64,000 bases of DNA. It comes from Paracoccaceae bacterium (GTDB lineage Bacteria > Pseudomonadota > Alphaproteobacteria > Rhodobacterales > Rhodobacteraceae). Below are positions 8,582 to 17,687 of the stretch, piece by piece. Made by a program: the position numbers and the translations under genes. Numbering within the stretch: the stretch's first letter is position 1; each line of letters starts with the position of its first letter. The notes beneath the pieces were generated by a model. That model was not told the origin of the DNA, ran no database searches, and saw nothing but the letters and a program-made list of their open reading frames with translations. Where the stretch lies: assembly GCA_023383015.1 (NCBI GenBank), contig JAHDXW010000019.1, positions 30,987 to 94,986 on the forward strand, read 5' to 3'.

Positions 8582-11287
8582 ATGTCCAAGAAGATGCTCA
8601 TCGATGCCACCCACCCGGAGGAGACCCGGGTCGTGGTGGTGGACGGAACCAAGGTCGAGGAGTTCGACTTCGAGACGGCCGCCAGGCGGCAGCTGTCCGG
8701 CAACATCTACCTCGCCAAGGTCACGCGGGTAGAGCCATCGCTCCAGGCCGCCTTCGTCGATTACGGCGGCAACCGGCACGGCTTCCTCGCGTTTGCCGAG
8801 ATCCATCCCGACTACTACCAGATCCCCGTTGCCGACCGGCAGGCGCTGCTGGCCGAGGAGCGCGCCTATGCCCGCTCGCTCGACGACGATGACGGCGAGG
8901 GCCGCGGCCGCAACCGCCGCCGCCCCCCCGCCCCGGCGCGGGCCGAGGGTGGCGAGACCGCGCGCGCGGCCGGGCCGGCGGGCATGGACGTGGTCGACCT
9001 CGGCGGCGAGGAGGCGGCCGAGGCCGGCTCGCTCTACGAGGGCCCCGAGGCGGCGCCCGCCGCCGATGCCGAGGAGTCGCGCGAAAAGCCCTACCGCGCC
9101 GTCGACCATGCCGCCGACATCGACGACGAGATCGAATCGATCGCCGACGAGGACGTCACCGAGGAGATCCGGGCACCGCGCAAGCCGCGGGCGAGGAAGT
9201 ACAAGATCCAGGAGGTGATCAAGGTCCGGCAGATCATGCTGGTCCAGGTCGTCAAGGAAGAGCGCGGCAACAAGGGCGCGGCGCTGACGAGCTATCTCTC
9301 TCTGGCCGGCCGCTACTGCGTCCTGATGCCCAACACCGCCCGCGGTGGCGGCATCAGCCGCAAGATCACCGTCGCCGCCGACCGCAAGAAGCTGAAGGAG
9401 ATTGCCTCGGAACTCGACGTGCCCGAAGGGGCGGGGCTGATCATCCGCACCGCCGGCGCCAAGCGCACCAAGGCCGAGATCAAGCGCGACTACGAGTACC
9501 TCCAGCGGCTGTGGGAGCAGATCCGGACGCTGACGCTGAAGTCGAACGCCCCCGCCCCGATCTACGAGGAGGGCAACCTGATCAAGCGGGCCATCCGCGA
9601 CCTCTACTCGCGCGAGATCGAGGAGGTTCTGGTCGAGGGTGAGTCCGGCTACCGCACGGCCAAGGACTTCATGAAGATGATCATGCCGTCCCACGCCAAG
9701 AACGTGCGGATGCATGCCGAGCCGATGCCGCTCTTCGCCCGCTTCCAGGTCGAGACATTCCTCGCCTCGATGTTCAACCCGGTGGTGCAGCTGAAGTCGG
9801 GCGGCTACATCGTCATCGGCGTGACCGAGGCGCTGGTGTCGATCGACGTCAACTCCGGCCGGGCGACACGCGAGGGTTCCATCGAGCAGACCGCGCTCAA
9901 CACCAACCTCGAGGCCGCCGAGGAGATCGCCCGGCAGCTGCGCCTGCGCGACCTTGCCGGGCTGATCGTCATCGACTTCATCGACATGGAGGAACGCAAG
10001 AACAACGCCGCCGTCGAGAAGCGCCTGAAGGAGAAGCTCAAGACCGACCGTGCCCGCATCCAGGTCGGGCGCATCTCGGGCTTCGGGCTCCTGGAGATGA
10101 GCCGCCAGCGGCTGCGCCCCGGCATGCTCGAGGCGACGACGCGGCCCTGCCCGCACTGCCACGGCACGGGCCTGCTGCGCTCGGACGACAGCCTGGCGCT
10201 GGCGGTGCTGCGCCAGATCGAGGAGGAGGGCACGCGCAAGCGCTCCAAGGAGGTGTTGCTGAGGGCGCCGGTGGGGATCGTCAACTTCCTCGTCAACAAC
10301 AAGCGCGAGCATGTCGCCGGCATCGAGGTGCGCTACGGCATGGCGGTGCGGCTCGAGGCCGACCCGGCGCTTGTGTCGCCCAACTTCACGCTCGAGAAGT
10401 TCAAGTCCGCGACCCGCAAGGTGGCCGAGCCGCCGCCGGCGGTTGTGGTGACGGTGGACGCCACGCCGATGCCCGAGCCCGATGACGAGGAGGAGGCCGA
10501 GGAGGCGCTCGACCTCGCCGGCGAGGAGGGCGAGGAGGGCGAGGGTGCCGAGGCCGGCGATTCCCGTCGCGAGGCTGGCGCCGAGGGCGGCGATGGCGAG
10601 GGCGGGGCCAAGCGCCGGCGGCGCCGCCGCCGGCGGCGGCGCGGCGGTGCCGGCGGCGAGGGGGCCGCCGGACGGCGCGCGGGCGAGGCAGACGCCGGGG
10701 ACGAGGCAGGGGAAGAGGGCGCGCAGGCCGGGGCCGGGGAAGAGGACGCCGCGCCGGCGGCGGAGCCGGTGGCGGCGGCGCCGGTGGCGGCGGCAGGGCC
10801 TCCGGGCCCGTCGGCCGAACCCGTCGCGGCCGCGGCGGCAACGCCGGAGGCCCCCCGGGTCGAGGCGCCGGAGTCCGCCGCAGCGGCGGATGAAGCCGCC
10901 GCAGCGGGGGATGGAGCCGCCGCCGCTGGTGCCGCAGGCGAACTCGAGGCGCCGGCAAAGCCGCGGCGGACGCGGGCTCCGCGCAAACCGTCGACCCGCA
11001 GCCGCAAGCCGGCCGCAGCCGCCGCCGCGGCCGAGGCAGCGCCGGCCCCCGAGGCGGCCCCCGATGCGGCGGCCGAACCGGTGGCCGGGCCGGCGCCGGA
11101 GGCCGGGCCGGAGCCCGCGCCGGCCCCGGCCGCGCCGGAGGGAGGCAACGGCACGGAGCCACCCGCGGCAACCCCTGTCGGGGCCACGCCGGGCGAGGGT
11201 GCGGCGGCCCCCGGCGAGGCAGCGCCGCCGCCCGACGCGGGCCCTTCTCGGCCCCGCCGGCGGGGCTGGTGGTCGGGCCTGCGCTGA
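8582..11287 (+). CDS. rne: ribonuclease E/G family endoribonuclease
   Basis: 901 residues from the ATG at 8582 (MSKKMLIDATHPEETRVVVV). Seen in order: an S1-like domain (GNIYLAKVTRVEPSLQAAFVDYGG) interrupted near residues 100-215 by a long acidic insert typical of alphaproteobacterial RNase E; the 5'-sensor/RNase H-like region; and the DNase I-like catalytic domain with SIDVNSGRATREGSIEQTA and LIVIDFIDMEERKNN, whose Asp residues bind Mg. The zinc-link CPHCHGTG is present. The last third is Ala/Glu/Pro-rich with an Arg block near residue 680-690 and probably disordered, serving as RNA-binding and degradosome scaffold. It governs mRNA turnover and rRNA processing. Confidence 0.94.
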   Translation: MSKKMLIDATHPEETRVVVVDGTKVEEFDFETAARRQLSGNIYLAKVTRVEPSLQAAFVDYGGNRHGFLAFAEIHPDYYQIPVADRQALLAEERAYARSLDDDDGEGRGRNRRRPPAPARAEGGETARAAGPAGMDVVDLGGEEAAEAGSLYEGPEAAPAADAEESREKPYRAVDHAADIDDEIESIADEDVTEEIRAPRKPRARKYKIQEVIKVRQIMLVQVVKEERGNKGAALTSYLSLAGRYCVLMPNTARGGGISRKITVAADRKKLKEIASELDVPEGAGLIIRTAGAKRTKAEIKRDYEYLQRLWEQIRTLTLKSNAPAPIYEEGNLIKRAIRDLYSREIEEVLVEGESGYRTAKDFMKMIMPSHAKNVRMHAEPMPLFARFQVETFLASMFNPVVQLKSGGYIVIGVTEALVSIDVNSGRATREGSIEQTALNTNLEAAEEIARQLRLRDLAGLIVIDFIDMEERKNNAAVEKRLKEKLKTDRARIQVGRISGFGLLEMSRQRLRPGMLEATTRPCPHCHGTGLLRSDDSLALAVLRQIEEEGTRKRSKEVLLRAPVGIVNFLVNNKREHVAGIEVRYGMAVRLEADPALVSPNFTLEKFKSATRKVAEPPPAVVVTVDATPMPEPDDEEEAEEALDLAGEEGEEGEGAEAGDSRREAGAEGGDGEGGAKRRRRRRRRRRGGAGGEGAAGRRAGEADAGDEAGEEGAQAGAGEEDAAPAAEPVAAAPVAAAGPPGPSAEPVAAAAATPEAPRVEAPESAAAADEAAAAGDGAAAAGAAGELEAPAKPRRTRAPRKPSTRSRKPAAAAAAAEAAPAPEAAPDAAAEPVAGPAPEAGPEPAPAPAAPEGGNGTEPPAATPVGATPGEGAAAPGEAAPPPDAGPSRPRRRGWWSGLR

Positions 11288-11391
11288 GCGCCGGGCGTCA
11301 TCGGCACGGGCCGTGACGGCTGCGCCGGCAACGGCGCGGTCGCTGGCGGCCGGGCAAGACCTTGGACGTGACCCGGGAGGGCGTGGCAGCG

Positions 11392-12147
11392 ATGTTCGGG
11401 ATCGACCTGTTCGACGCGGGCTTCCTGCCGGCGGCGCTGGTTGCGCTGGCGGCCGGGGTGATCTCGTTCCTCAGCCCCTGCGTGCTGCCGATCGTGCCGC
11501 CCTATCTGGCCTACATGGGCGGCATCAGCATGGCCCAGATGGCCGAGGGCGGGGCGGCGGCGCGGCGGCGGATGGTGCTGCCGGCGCTGTCCTTCGTCCT
11601 GGGGCTGTCGACGATCTTCCTTCTGCTCGGCTTCACCGCCTCGGCCTTCGGCATGTTCTTCCTGCGCCACCAGGAGCTGTTCGTGCAGGTCGCGGGCGCG
11701 GTGGTGATCGTGTTCGGGCTGCATTTCCTCGGCCTCCTCCGCATTCCGCTGCTCGACCGCGAGGCGCGGTTCGATGCCGGCGACCGCGGCGGCTCGGCGC
11801 TCGGGGCCTATGTGCTGGGGCTCGCCTTCGCCTTCGGCTGGACGCCCTGCATCGGGCCCCAGCTTGGCGCGATCCTGACGCTCGCGGCCTCGGAGGGGTC
11901 GGTGGGAAGGGGGACGGCGCTTCTGGGCATCTATGCGCTCGGCCTCGGGCTGCCGTTCCTGGCCGCGGCGGTGTTCGTCGACCGCTCGGCGGCGGTCCTG
12001 GCGCGGCTGAAGCGCCACATGCGGCTGATCGAGCGGGCGGCCGGGGTGCTGCTGCTGGTGGTCGGTGTGGCGCTGGTGACGGGGGCCTTCACCGACTTCT
12101 CGTTCTGGCTGCTCGAGGCCTTCCCGATCCTCGGCCGGCTCGGCTGA
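11392..12147 (+). CDS. ccdA: cytochrome c biogenesis protein CcdA
   Basis: 251 residues from the ATG at 11392, with GGGAGG 11 bases upstream; GTG 11383 and TTG 11362 are in-frame alternatives. About six hydrophobic helices are visible. The paired cysteines that relay electrons across the membrane are in helix 1 (ISFLSPCVLPIVPPYLAYMGG) and helix 4 (FGWTPCIGPQLGAIL), both with the family prolines. CcdA passes reducing power from cytoplasmic thioredoxin to periplasmic proteins that keep apocytochrome c thiols reduced. No other ccm genes are nearby. Confidence 0.92.
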   Translation: MFGIDLFDAGFLPAALVALAAGVISFLSPCVLPIVPPYLAYMGGISMAQMAEGGAAARRRMVLPALSFVLGLSTIFLLLGFTASAFGMFFLRHQELFVQVAGAVVIVFGLHFLGLLRIPLLDREARFDAGDRGGSALGAYVLGLAFAFGWTPCIGPQLGAILTLAASEGSVGRGTALLGIYALGLGLPFLAAAVFVDRSAAVLARLKRHMRLIERAAGVLLLVVGVALVTGAFTDFSFWLLEAFPILGRLG

Positions 12148-12178
12148 CGCCCGGCGGGGCGGCCCGGGGGCGGCCTGC

Positions 12179-12196
12179 CGTCCCATGCGTGGGACG
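12179..12196 (+). terminator. short hairpin after ccdA, terminator-like without U-run
   Basis: CGTCCCA, a four-base loop TGCG, then TGGGACG form a perfect 7-base stem 31 bases after the ccdA stop. There is no T tract after it, so it may be a weak terminator or a stabilising hairpin. The rest of the 204-base gap before the next gene shows nothing recognisable. Confidence 0.35.
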
Positions 12197-12351
12197 CGGC
12201 GAGGTCGACGTGACATCAATGCCTTGGCATCGCGCGTCAAGAACGCGGAAACCATCTTTTCCGGCCCCGGGCGGGGTCGGGGGAGCGAGCGCGATTCCAT
12301 CGGCGGCGGTCATGCACTAGGCTTCCGCGGCGCGGCGCGGCGGGGGAGGCG

Positions 12352-13593
12352 ATGGTCGAGGCCGGGGCAGGCGGGGTGCGGCGGCGGCGGGTGCTCTACC
12401 TGCCCGGCTACGACCCGCTGCATCCCCGCCGCTACCGCGAACTCTACCGGCGCGAGGCGGCGGCCCAGGCTGCCCACAGCGGCCACCGCATCCGGCTGAC
12501 GGCGCGGCCGGCGGGGGGCGTCTACGGCTGGCGCGTGGATGCGGTGATCGAGGGCGCGGCCGTGACCACCGAGGTCGACGTGCTGGTGTGGACCGACATC
12601 GTCCGCGATTCGATGCACCGTGGCCTCCTGACGCCCTACCGCCAGCTTCTGCGCGCGGCGGCGGTGTTCTTCGGGACCGGTGCGTTCTTCCGCCTTGCCC
12701 GGCTGCGCAAGGGGCCGATGATCGCCGGGCTGTTCCCGGCGCTGTTCCTGGCCGCGACGCTGATGCTGGCGCTGCTGGCCGGGGGCGGGCTGGCGGTATG
12801 GGTCGCGTCCGTGTCGGGGGGCGGGCCTTCGGCGCAGGCCGCGGGGGCGGCCGCGGGCATCGCGGCGGGCTGGGGGGTGCTGGCGGCCGCGGCACGGCTG
12901 CATGCGCCGCTCTACGTCGACTACCTGATGAACGATTTCGCCTTCTGCACCAGCCACCGCGGTGCCTATCCGCCCGAGATCGCGGTCCGGCTTGAGGACT
13001 TCGCGACCCATGCCGCAGCGGCGCTCGCGGAGGATGTCGACGAGCTGCTGGTCGTCGGTCATTCGATCGGCACCCATCTCGCGGTGTCGCTGGTGGCAGC
13101 GCTGCTGCGCGGAGGGCATGTGCGCCCCGGCGGGCCGGCGCTGGGGCTGCTGACGCTGGGCCAGACGATCCCGATGATGTCGTTCCTGCCCGCGGCCGGC
13201 CGGCTGCGGGGCGACCTGAGGCTGCTGGCCGCGGAGAGGAGGATCACCTGGGTCGATGTCTCGGCGCCTGCCGACGGCGCCTGTTTCGCGCTCTGCGATC
13301 CGGTGTCGGTCTCGGGAGTGGCGCCTGCAGGCAAGCGCTGGCCGCTGGTGCTGTCCTGCACGCTGTCGCAGACGCTGGCGCCGGCCACCTGGGCGCGGCT
13401 GAAGCGGCGCTTCTTCCGGGTGCACTTCCAGTACCTCTGCGCCTTCGACGCCATCGCCGGCCGGCCGCAGGCCTATGACTATTTCGCGATCACCGCCGGG
13501 CCGCAGTCGCTGGCGGCGCGCCATGCCGGCCGCAGCCCGTCGCAAAGCCGGATCGAGCGGCCGGCCTCGGGCCACACCGCGGTGGCGGCGTGA
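12352..13593 (+). CDS. membrane-anchored alpha/beta-hydrolase-like protein of unknown function
   Basis: 413 residues. The N-terminus VLYLPGYDPLHPRRYRELYRRE is followed by a predicted soluble stretch, then two hydrophobic helices at about residues 123-150 and 162-185 (GLFPALFLAATLMLALLAGG is one). The C-terminal half carries LLVVGHSIGTHLAVSL, a GHSxG nucleophile elbow of an alpha/beta hydrolase. It ends in a polar tail with HAGRSPSQSR. The catalytic Asp and His could not be placed with certainty. The stop overlaps the P450 start by four bases, so the two proteins are made together and probably act on one substrate or at one membrane site. No named family was recognised. Confidence 0.75.
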   Translation: MVEAGAGGVRRRRVLYLPGYDPLHPRRYRELYRREAAAQAAHSGHRIRLTARPAGGVYGWRVDAVIEGAAVTTEVDVLVWTDIVRDSMHRGLLTPYRQLLRAAAVFFGTGAFFRLARLRKGPMIAGLFPALFLAATLMLALLAGGGLAVWVASVSGGGPSAQAAGAAAGIAAGWGVLAAAARLHAPLYVDYLMNDFAFCTSHRGAYPPEIAVRLEDFATHAAAALAEDVDELLVVGHSIGTHLAVSLVAALLRGGHVRPGGPALGLLTLGQTIPMMSFLPAAGRLRGDLRLLAAERRITWVDVSAPADGACFALCDPVSVSGVAPAGKRWPLVLSCTLSQTLAPATWARLKRRFFRVHFQYLCAFDAIAGRPQAYDYFAITAGPQSLAARHAGRSPSQSRIERPASGHTAVAA

Positions 13594-14957
13594 TCCCGCC
13601 CAAGCCGCCGGCGCGCCCGGACCGCGTCTCGCTGCTGCGCTACCTGCGGCTGTTCCGTGCCGACATCCTGTCGGCCCAGCCGGCGCGGCTTTACCGCGCC
13701 TGGATGGCCGAGTTCCGCACCCCCTTCTTCCGGTCGTTCCTGTGCAACGACCCCGCGCTGGTGCGCCTGGTGCTGCAGGAGCGCCCCGCCGACTTTCCCA
13801 AGTCGGACCGCATCCGCGAGGGGCTGGCGCCGCTGCTGGGCCGGTCGGTGTTCGTCACCAACGGCGCGGAGTGGGAGCGGCAGCGGCGCATCATCGACCC
13901 CGCCTTCGAGGGCGGGCGCCTGCGGGGCAGCTTCGGGGCGATGTGGGCGGCGGCCGAGGGGGCCGTGGCGCGGATCGTGCCGGGGGAGGTGGAGGTCGAG
14001 GCGCAGGCCAGCCACGCCGCCGCCGACGTGATCTTCCGCGCGCTGTTCTCGATCCCGATCGAGGACGCGGTCGCGCAGGCCGTCTTCAGCGCCTTCCTGG
14101 CGCACCAGAAGACCCAGCCGATCCTGAACCTGGCCGCCTTCCTGCGGCTGCCGCGCTGGTTTCCGCGCCTGCACCGGCGCCGGACGCTGGACACGGCGCG
14201 CGAGATCCGGCGGCTGATCGAGGGCCTGGTGGCCGACCGGGACGCGGCGATCGCGGCCGGCACCGCACCGGCCGATCTCGCCACGCGGATCATGACGACC
14301 GCCGATCCGGTGACCGGGGCGTGCTTCGGGCCGGCCGAGATGGTCGACCAGGTGGCGATCTTCTTCCTTGCCGGGCACGAGACCTCGGCCTCGGCGCTCG
14401 CCTGGGCGCTCATGCTGCTGGCGCTGGCGCCGGAGTGGCAGGAACGGGTGGCGGCCGAAGCCGCCGGGGCGCTGGCCGGCCGGCCCGACTTCGCCATGAC
14501 GGGCCGGCTGCGGCTGGCGCGCGATGTCTTCCGCGAGGCGCTGCGGCTTTATCCCCCCGTGCCGATGATGGTGCGCGAGGCCGCCTGTCCGGCACGGTTC
14601 CGCGGCCGTGACGTGGCGGCGGGCGACCAGGTGGTGATCAGCCCCTGGCACCTGCACCGCAACGAGCGGCTCTGGCAGGACCCCGACGCCTTCGACCCCG
14701 CCCGCTGGAGCACCGAGGCGGGGCGCGCCGCGGCCCGCGATGCCTTCCTGCCGTTTTCGGCCGGCCCGCGTGTCTGCCCCGGCGCGGGCTTTGCCATGGT
14801 CGAGGGTCCGCTCCTGCTTGCCCATCTGGTGCGCGCCTTCCGCTTCGCCCCGGTGGCCGGGCGCGAGCCGGTGCCGGTGGCGCATCTGACGGTGCGGGCG
14901 AGGGATGGGATCAGGCTGCGGGTGGAGCGCAGGCCTATCGCCCCGCCCGGGCCATGA
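13590..14957 (+). CDS. cytochrome P450
   Basis: 455 residues, GTG start overlapping the stop of the hydrolase-like gene (GTGA). P450 landmarks are present in order: the helix C region WERQRRIIDPAF, the I-helix oxygen-activation motif FFLAGHETSASALAWAL, the K-helix EALR, the PERF-like region FDPARW, and the heme loop FSAGPRVCPGAGFA with thiolate Cys about residue 396. A soluble bacterial type without an N-terminal anchor. Substrate unknown. Ferredoxin and ferredoxin reductase partners are not in the neighbourhood. Its 3' end overlaps the convergent MoxR-type gene by 23 bases. Confidence 0.92.
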   Translation: MIPPKPPARPDRVSLLRYLRLFRADILSAQPARLYRAWMAEFRTPFFRSFLCNDPALVRLVLQERPADFPKSDRIREGLAPLLGRSVFVTNGAEWERQRRIIDPAFEGGRLRGSFGAMWAAAEGAVARIVPGEVEVEAQASHAAADVIFRALFSIPIEDAVAQAVFSAFLAHQKTQPILNLAAFLRLPRWFPRLHRRRTLDTAREIRRLIEGLVADRDAAIAAGTAPADLATRIMTTADPVTGACFGPAEMVDQVAIFFLAGHETSASALAWALMLLALAPEWQERVAAEAAGALAGRPDFAMTGRLRLARDVFREALRLYPPVPMMVREAACPARFRGRDVAAGDQVVISPWHLHRNERLWQDPDAFDPARWSTEAGRAAARDAFLPFSAGPRVCPGAGFAMVEGPLLLAHLVRAFRFAPVAGREPVPVAHLTVRARDGIRLRVERRPIAPPGP

Positions 14958-15774
14958 AGGCCAGCCGCTCGAGCAGGTGGACGTCCTGCTCGGTCTTCAG
15001 GAGGGCGCCGTGCAGCCTGGGCAGGAGCGACTTGCCGTCGCGCCTGAGGTCCTCGGGCGAGAGGTCCTCGGCGAGGATCAGCTTCAGCCAGTCCAGCACC
15101 TCGGAGGTCGAGGGCTTCTTCTTCAGCCCCGGAGCCTCGCGCAGCTCGAAGAACTGGGTCAGCGCGGTGGTCAGCAGCGCCTCCCTGATGCCGGGGTGAT
15201 GGACCTCGACGATCTTCCGCAGCGTCGCCATGTCGGGGAAGCGGATGTAGTGGAAGAAGCAGCGGCGCAGGAACGCGTCGGGCAGTTCCTTCTCGTTGTT
15301 CGAGGTGATGATCACCACCGGGCGGTGGCGGGCGCGGACGGTCTGGCCGGTCTCGTGGACATGGAACTCCATGCGGTCGAGTTCCTGCAGCAGGTCGTTG
15401 GGGAACTCGATGTCGGCCTTGTCGATCTCGTCGATCAGCAGCACGACCTTGCCCCCGGCCTCGAAGGCGCGCCAGAGCATCCCCTTGCGGATGTAGTTGG
15501 CGACGTCGCTGACGCGGGGGTCGCCGAGCTGGCTGTCGCGCAGCCGGCTGACGGCGTCGTATTCATAGAGCCCCTGCTGGGCCTTCGTGGTCGACTTCAC
15601 GTGCCATTCCAGAAGCGGCAGTCCGAGCGCCCGGGCGACCTGGCGGGCGAGCTCGGTCTTGCCGGTGCCGGGCTCGCCCTTGACCAGCAGGGGCCGCTCG
15701 AGGGTGACCGCGGCGTTGACCGCATGGGTCAGCTCGTCGGTCGCGACATAGGCGTCGGTGCCATGGAAACGCAT
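14935..15774 (-). CDS. MoxR-family AAA+ ATPase
   Basis: 279 residues from ATG 15774 (MRFHGTDAYVATDELTHAVN). Walker A LLVKGEPGTGKTELARQVA, Walker B VVLLIDEIDKADIEFPNDLL, sensor 1 VIITSNNEKELPDAF and the arginine region FLRRCFFHYIRFPD are all present. MoxR ATPases act as chaperones that insert cofactors or remodel complexes, usually together with a von Willebrand factor A protein encoded next door. No such partner is seen on the left, where the P450 converges with a 23-base overlap, so the partner must lie elsewhere. The in-frame extension upstream of 15774 lacks similarity and crosses the dksA promoter region. Confidence 0.87.
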   Translation of the reverse strand: MRFHGTDAYVATDELTHAVNAAVTLERPLLVKGEPGTGKTELARQVARALGLPLLEWHVKSTTKAQQGLYEYDAVSRLRDSQLGDPRVSDVANYIRKGMLWRAFEAGGKVVLLIDEIDKADIEFPNDLLQELDRMEFHVHETGQTVRARHRPVVIITSNNEKELPDAFLRRCFFHYIRFPDMATLRKIVEVHHPGIREALLTTALTQFFELREAPGLKKKPSTSEVLDWLKLILAEDLSPEDLRRDGKSLLPRLHGALLKTEQDVHLLERLAFMARAGR

Positions 15775-15853
15775 TGCCCGTCCGTGGGTTTGCCGCGGGA
15801 ATTCGCGCGCGACCTTAGCACGCGGGCGGCCGGCTTCAACCGGGCGAAGGCTA

Positions 15854-15882
15854 GTGACAACCGCCTGTCCATGGAGTAAGGC
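15854..15882 (+). promoter_or_regulatory. possible dksA promoter
   Basis: GTGACA (15854-15859), a 17-base spacer, then TAAGGC (15877-15882), 69 bases upstream of the dksA ATG in the divergent region. Matches to the sigma-70 consensus are partial, so this is only a candidate. Confidence 0.3.
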
Positions 15883-15950
15883 AGCGCCCAAGCGGCGCCC
15901 GGGGATGCGGCCGCCCTCGGCTGAACCCGGGGCCCGATCAGGGAGCACCT

Positions 15951-16373
15951 ATGAAAGCCGAGATTTTCCTGCCCGAGGATTACCGCCCTGCCGAAGACGA
16001 GCCGTTCATGAACGAGCGCCAGCTCGAGTACTTCCGGCGCAAGCTCCTGGCATGGAAGGCCGAGATCCTCTCGGAAAGCCGCGAGACGATCGAGGGGCTG
16101 CAGGACGCGGCGCGCAACATCCCCGACCTGACCGACCGTGCCAGCGAAGAGACCGACCGCGCGCTGGAACTGCGGACCCGTGACCGCCAGCGCAAGCTGG
16201 TGGCCAAGATCGACTCCGCGCTGCGCCGGATCGAGAACGGCGAATACGGCTATTGCGAGGAGACCGGCGAGCCGATCTCGCTGAAGCGGCTGGACGCCCG
16301 GCCGATCGCCACCCTGAGCCTCGAGGCGCAGGAGCGCCACGAGCGGCGCGAGCGCGTGCATCGCGACGACTGA
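15951..16373 (+). CDS. dksA: RNA polymerase-binding transcription factor DksA, single-cysteine type
   Basis: 140 residues, as expected for DksA. The coiled-coil arm (MNERQLEYFRRKLLAWKAEIL ... ERALELRTRDR region) carries paired acidic residues at its tip in DLTDRASEETDRA. The globular end has GYCEETGEPISLKRLDARP: only the first of the four zinc-finger cysteines is kept, the others being Thr, Ser and Ala. Rhodobacter sphaeroides DksA is known to work with a single cysteine, so this is probably functional. It potentiates ppGpp control of rRNA and amino-acid promoters. Confidence 0.93.
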   Translation: MKAEIFLPEDYRPAEDEPFMNERQLEYFRRKLLAWKAEILSESRETIEGLQDAARNIPDLTDRASEETDRALELRTRDRQRKLVAKIDSALRRIENGEYGYCEETGEPISLKRLDARPIATLSLEAQERHERRERVHRDD

Positions 16374-16406
16374 AGCGGCGGCGGGCCGCGGGGCGGCGGG
16401 CCGGCC

Positions 16407-17687
16407 ATGGGAGCATTTGCACTCTGGGCCGCGGCGGCTGCAGGCGGCGGGCTGGCGGGGCGCGAGGCCATCGTCGTCGGCGCCGGCATCGCGGGTCTGT
16501 CGGCGGCCACGGCGCTGGCCCGGCGCGGCGCGCGGGTGCGGGTGGTCGAGCAGGCGCCGGCGCTGGGCGAGGTCGGCGCCGGCCTGCAGATCAGCCCGAA
16601 CGGCACGGCGGTTCTTGACGCGCTCGGCCTCGGCCCGCTGCTGGCGCGCCATGCGATGGCCGGCGAGGGAGCGATCCTTCGGGAGGGGCGCGGCGGCGGC
16701 CGGCTCTTGCGGCTTGACATCGCCGCGCCGGCGGCGGCCGGGCAGCGGGGCTGGCTGTTCCACCGCGCCGACCTGGTCGCGCTGCTGGCCGAGGGCGCAC
16801 GGGCTGCCGGAGTGGTGATCGAGCCCGGGCGGCGGGTGCGTGCCGTGGACCCGGGCGCCCGGCCCGAGGTCGCCTTTGCCGGCGGCACGCGCGTGGCGGC
16901 CGATCTGGTGGTGGGTGCGGACGGGCTGCACTCGGCCGTGCGCGCGGCGCTCGGCCCGGCGCCGGCGGCGCGCTTCACCGGGCAGGTTGCCTGGCGGGCG
17001 CTGATCCCCGGCGAGCCGGGCGCGCCGGCGGTGGCCGAGGTGTTCCTCGGTCCCGGCCGGCATCTGGTGAGCTATCCGCTCCGCGGCGGCCGGCTGCGCA
17101 ACATCGTGGCGGTGGAGGAGCGCGCGGCCTGGGCGGCCGAGGGCTGGCACCACCGCGACGACCCCGCCGCCCTGCGCCGCGCCTTCCGCCACTTCGGCGG
17201 GCCGGTGCCGCGCTGGCTGGCGGCGGTGTCGGAGGTGCATCTGTGGGGGCTGTTCCGCCACCCGGTGGCGCAATGCTGGGGTGCCGGCGGGGTGGCGATC
17301 CTTGGCGATGCCGCCCATCCGACGCTGCCCTTTCTTGCCCAGGGGGCCTGCATGGCGCTCGAGGACGCCTGGGTGCTGTCGCATGCTCTTGCCACCGCGC
17401 CCGACCGCGAGGCGGGGCTTGCCGCCTACCAGCGCGCCCGCGAGGGGCGCGTCCGCCGGGTGGTGGCGGCGGCCTCGGCCAATGCCCGCGCCTACCACCT
17501 GCGCGGGCCGCTGCGCATCGCCGGCCACCTGGGACTGCGGCTGGCCGACCGGCTGGCGCCGGCGGCGCTGCGCGAGCGATTCGACTGGCTCTACGGCCAT
17601 GACGTGGCGGCGGCGGAACGCGCGACACTTGAAGCCTCCCCGCCGCGGGGCGAAGATCACGACGGGCGGGCAGGGAGTGCATCATGA
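16407..17687 (+). CDS. FAD-dependent monooxygenase (salicylate hydroxylase/UbiH-like)
   Basis: 426 residues. The N-terminal FAD-binding Rossmann motif is [20 protein letters not shown]; the DG motif is [17 protein letters not shown]; the GD motif is [19 protein letters not shown], the signature of class A flavin hydroxylases. About 20 hydrophobic residues precede the Rossmann fold; no alternative ATG lies closer, so the true start could be slightly later. It likely hydroxylates an aromatic or related ring using NAD(P)H and oxygen. The stop overlaps the next gene's ATG (ATGA), coupling it to the dehydratase. Substrate not determinable. Confidence 0.85.
   Translation: MGAFALWAAAAAGGGLAGREAIVVGAGIAGLSAATALARRGARVRVVEQAPALGEVGAGLQISPNGTAVLDALGLGPLLARHAMAGEGAILREGRGGGRLLRLDIAAPAAAGQRGWLFHRADLVALLAEGARAAGVVIEPGRRVRAVDPGARPEVAFAGGTRVAADLVVGADGLHSAVRAALGPAPAARFTGQVAWRALIPGEPGAPAVAEVFLGPGRHLVSYPLRGGRLRNIVAVEERAAWAAEGWHHRDDPAALRRAFRHFGGPVPRWLAAVSEVHLWGLFRHPVAQCWGAGGVAILGDAAHPTLPFLAQGACMALEDAWVLSHALATAPDREAGLAAYQRAREGRVRRVVAAASANARAYHLRGPLRIAGHLGLRLADRLAPAALRERFDWLYGHDVAAAERATLEASPPRGEDHDGRAGSAS

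Noticed and set aside
8270..10312. 680-codon open frame antisense to rne
   Set aside because: No domain or signal, entirely opposite the catalytic half of RNase E; a GC-skew artefact.
10600..11270. Repeat-like GC-rich tract in the 3' part of rne, considered as a tandem repeat array
   Set aside because: It encodes the disordered Ala/Glu/Pro/Arg tail of RNase E with no regular period at the DNA level.
10333..12300. 655-codon minus-strand frame over the end of rne and ccdA
   Set aside because: Spans two well-supported genes on the opposite strand and consists of Arg/Pro/Ala/Ser low-complexity sequence.
12185..12499. 104-codon plus-strand frame between ccdA and the hydrolase gene
   Set aside because: Overlaps the hydrolase start in another frame, no Shine-Dalgarno and no recognisable features.
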